This document shows, one piece after another, positions 61,015 through 64,000 of a stretch of 64,000 nucleotides of DNA (position 1 is its first letter; each line of letters opens with the position of its first letter). A model generated the notes under the pieces. That model did not search any database. It was not told the origin of the DNA and worked only from the letters and a program-made list of their open reading frames with translations. The DNA comes from Anarhynchus alexandrinus. Its lineage: Eukaryota > Chordata > Aves > Charadriiformes > Charadriidae. The stretch spans positions 1,945,086-2,009,085 of the forward strand of contig VUYV01000146.1 of assembly GCA_008711295.1 (NCBI GenBank), read 5' to 3'. The position numbers were made by a program, and so were the translations under genes.

Positions 61015-64000
61015 CTTCATCAACGCTAACAACAAAACCCTTCTGCTTCGGGAAAGCTGCTACTTGGAGAAAAGTGCAGGCTTACGAAGAGGGGGGAAAA
61101 AAAAAATAAAAAAAAAATAAATCACAAATGGAGCACATCCCATGAAGCAGCACAGAAGTAAAAGCACAATACTAGTTAGAAAATACAAAATTTTTAAGCC
61201 TCAAAAGGCAATAACTCTATGGAAGAAAATTAAGTTTCCAGCTAGGCTTAAACCTATATCTTCCCCTGCTCCATCACTAAGCATCTTGAAACACATATGT
61301 AATTTAATATAGACAGAGGAATCTTAACTTAAGATTTGAGCCAACACACTTAAGTATGCTTTTTTACAGCAGACAAAGGGGTGACAGGATAGCTCCAAAA
61401 TATTTTAAGTAAAAACTGCATATAAGACAGAAAGAAACAAGACAAGTAAAGGAATATTGGCATCCATAAAAATACTGCAGAACATGAAAAGCTCTCCAAA
61501 TAATGTAGGACAGTTGGATTCAAGCTGCAGCAGGGCCACTGCTGAGTATCTGCTGAAAGGGAACACCTGCAAGATTACAAAAGCACAAAATATGGAACTT
61601 TTTTTTTTTAAAATTACTACAGAATTATTGTCAGTCACTTCTTTCCAGAGTAATAACTTATAAAGAAAGTGTATGAGACTTGCCAATATTTACTTGTCAT
61701 ATTTTACTTATGGACTTAAGATGCATTTCTCAAATAGGTGTATTGCTGATATTTAAAAAAATACAATTTTGCTTTCAACAAACCGCAATCCAAGAGCAAG
61801 AGCAGCTAAGACAGAATAGCAGTTTTTTAGATGCTTACAACCTTACAGCTCAAAAAAAAGGTCCAGTATTTGGACTAGACAGAAGAAAGCAGACAGGAAT
61901 TTTAAGAAACAGACTAATAACAACCTCAGTGTTTTGACTGAAATCTACTAATCTAAAAATTTATTCCTTAAAATCCAATCTACTACTAAAAATGTACATC
62001 CTCCATCAGAGTTTGATCTTAAACACCCTAATCTATTAAAACTGTCACTGGAAACTCCAGGTTTCCCAGAGGCTGCAATAACAGACCATAAATTGTACTT
62101 GACTTTTCATCTTCCAAATCAAATCTGTCTCAACTGAAAGTAAAAATAATTCTGAAGGCTGAGAGTTGCTGATAGCTGCAAGAATAAGTGAATGACTGCA
62201 AAAAGATAGCACACCTCAGGAAAGGCTCATTTTTAATTAGTGAGATACCTTGTGTTCATAAGGAAGTGTTTTCAGAGTTTTTTCGAACACAAATTAAATT
62301 GATTACATACTAAAATCAACAACAATTAATTTAACCATAGAACTAGTCAAGTTCCAGGCTCTCACTTCTTGACCATAGCAACAGGTTGTGTGTTTATGAA
62401 CTAAAATCAGACAATAACTGCTTCATCAAACCCAAAGAGAACAATTTGTTACCGAAATTCAGGCAGCTGAAGTTTCTTCATATATATATAATTTTAAAAA
62501 GGCAAATTAGCCATAGCCTGGCAAAAATACAATGTCAACAACTCAAAAAATTACATTTGGATTGCAAACACTGTAGAAAGGCTCAGATAGAACAGGTAAA
62601 CAAAACCTAACACATATGTTCAGGAAATCACATGTTCCCAGATGTACAAGAACACAACACCGACAAGATATTCTTTGCTCTCATAGTTACTATTTTCAGG
62701 ACACTAACTGCCAGAAAAGTATCCTGTAACAAGCCACTAATCATTAAAGCTAGAATAAACAAAAGCTTGGATGCACACAAGTTGTGTTTCCATGACAATT
62801 TGTGGAAAACTTATATAAGGCTGTGGAACACAGATCATGTCTCCCTCTTCACTAGCCCCAGGAAGGGCAGAAGGGTGTCCGTGATGTGGTACGGAGCCTA
62901 ACACTGATAGAGTTAAGTGTTACAAACCACCCCACCTCCAGAAGAAAACTCTAATGGAGTAATCTATTAGCTTGTGGTTGGTATCAAACAGCCAGGAATG
63001 CCTGAGGTATGCCTGGCCAGAGCACCTCTCAGTCTCTCCTGGTACAGCAATTCCACTTCATGCTAAAGCACAGAAGTGGGAAGGGGAGAGCCTGCACATA
63101 CAGCATACAAAGCGGGAAGACCAGAAGACCTCTAAGCTGGCGGTACGCTCTCCTGTGATGTGGAAGGGGCACGTTCAAGCTCCTGCACTCCTTTGCTTCC
63201 ACATTGCAGATGAGCACCCCAAACACGGTGCTACAGTATCTGTCTCTTCCTGGCTCCCTGAATACTGGATTATTTACTACAATGATCTAGTCTCAGATCC
63301 CAAAACCATCTTTTCCCCCTCCCTCTTTCCTAGTGAGATGCCCTCAATTCCTCCCACCCTCCCCAACTACCAACTTTTCAGCCTGACAGCAACAAGTTAT
63401 CTCCACTGGCCACTACAAATCCAGCTGCTGCCCTGAAACAGGAGGGCTGATGCTAGCCAGCACAGAGGACCGAGCTACTGACACTGTAGCTGCCAGAGGA
63501 CAGGAGGAAGAGGAGGGAGACACTTCTGCAAGGACAAGAAGCAACAGCAACAACCTGACACTGACCAGCAGGCTGGAAGGAGGTACAGAACATAGCACAC
63601 AGCTATCTGGACCCTCCTCATCCCCTCCAGAAAAAAGGTGGCAAGCCCAGGCCCCTGGGCCACTTTCAACTGCAGCCACCTACTCAACCACTACAACAGA
63701 GATACAGAAACCGAAGGGCAGAAGAAAGCCTCAAAATGTATTAATCAGGATGAATATGAGTGATTAGGACACAAAAGTGTCCTAATTTGGCAATCAAGAA
63801 GCCTTGCAGAAACCTGAAGTTTTTGTCCAAGGTACTCTGATGCTGAAAAACACCTTCTGTGTGCTTAGCATTTTTTTTCATTGGTGCAAAAAAAAAAAAA
63901 ACAAAACCCACTGCTAGGCAAAATATTTCTGCAGACACCTGCAGAGAGGTCATATCTAACCAGCCAATATTGTGCAAATGTAAATAGCCCTCATCAAATT

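Larger units (their letters stand above)
39472..64000 (-). other. upstream intron or 5' flank of the tensin gene
   Basis: Exon A starts with an acceptor in phase 0, so at least one earlier exon exists at higher coordinates, in this stretch or beyond the window. Apart from a candidate exon at 43528-43566, an ancient CR1, a solo LTR and a ZNF143-like site, I see only AT-rich sequence and simple repeats. Examples are 39472-43527, 43640-45444, 46046-48521, 49093-60994 and 61015-64000. There is no CpG island. Single N bases lie in homopolymers at 42190 and 44688. Confidence 0.55.

Overview
The window is intron-rich vertebrate DNA, almost certainly from a bird. It is AT-rich, carries several CR1 LINE fragments with avian-type 3' ends (including the ATCATAGA octamer tail), has three different avian-type LTR insertions, and has no operon-like packing of genes. 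Most long ORFs are transposon remnants or chance frames.

Host gene: three short exons on the minus strand, far apart, splice together in phase. Exon A (39360-39471), exon B (24237-24274) and exon C (1470-1508) have matching phases, GT donors and pyrimidine-rich AG acceptors. Together they encode 63 residues holding a complete C1 zinc-finger pattern, H-X12-C-X2-C-X10-C-X2-C-X4-H-X2-C-X7-C. The short C-X2-C-X10-C spacing and the KC..KV....C...SSYEL tail are those of the N-terminal C1 module found in tensin-2 and in long variants of other tensins. I assign the exons to a tensin gene, most likely TNS3 by remembered comparison with TNS1 and TNS2. The family is much surer than the paralogue. The PTP/C2 part should lie beyond position 1, and the gene's 5' end beyond or within 39472-64000. 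A candidate upstream coding exon is at 43528-43566.

Intron between exons B and C (1509-24236): it holds a CR1 fragment (3911-4237), an inverted-repeat element (8018-8164), a nearly whole ERV of ERV-L-like type on the plus strand (9146-15372), an old CR1 fragment near 19660-19890, and a CR1 copy interrupted by a 557-base assembly gap (20073-21347). The ERV has a 362-bp 5' LTR, a primer site matching tRNA-Lys1,2, a small leader ORF, gag, protease, reverse transcriptase, RNase H and integrase, a polypurine tract, and a 3' LTR cut to its first 171 bp. It has no env. Gag and pol carry many stops and frameshifts, although the shared LTR parts differ at only three positions, so it is a fairly recent but dead insertion.

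Intron between exons A and B (24275-39359): it holds a second copy of the same CR1 type (27312-27735) next to a 5'-truncated LTR (27840-28364). The rest is unannotated AT-rich sequence.

Upstream part (39472-64000): it holds an ancient CR1 (45445-46045), a minus-strand solo LTR with its own TATA box (48522-49092), a ZNF143-like motif (60995-61014), homopolymer runs and a few unexplained ORFs. No RNA gene, CRISPR array or other host gene could be supported.
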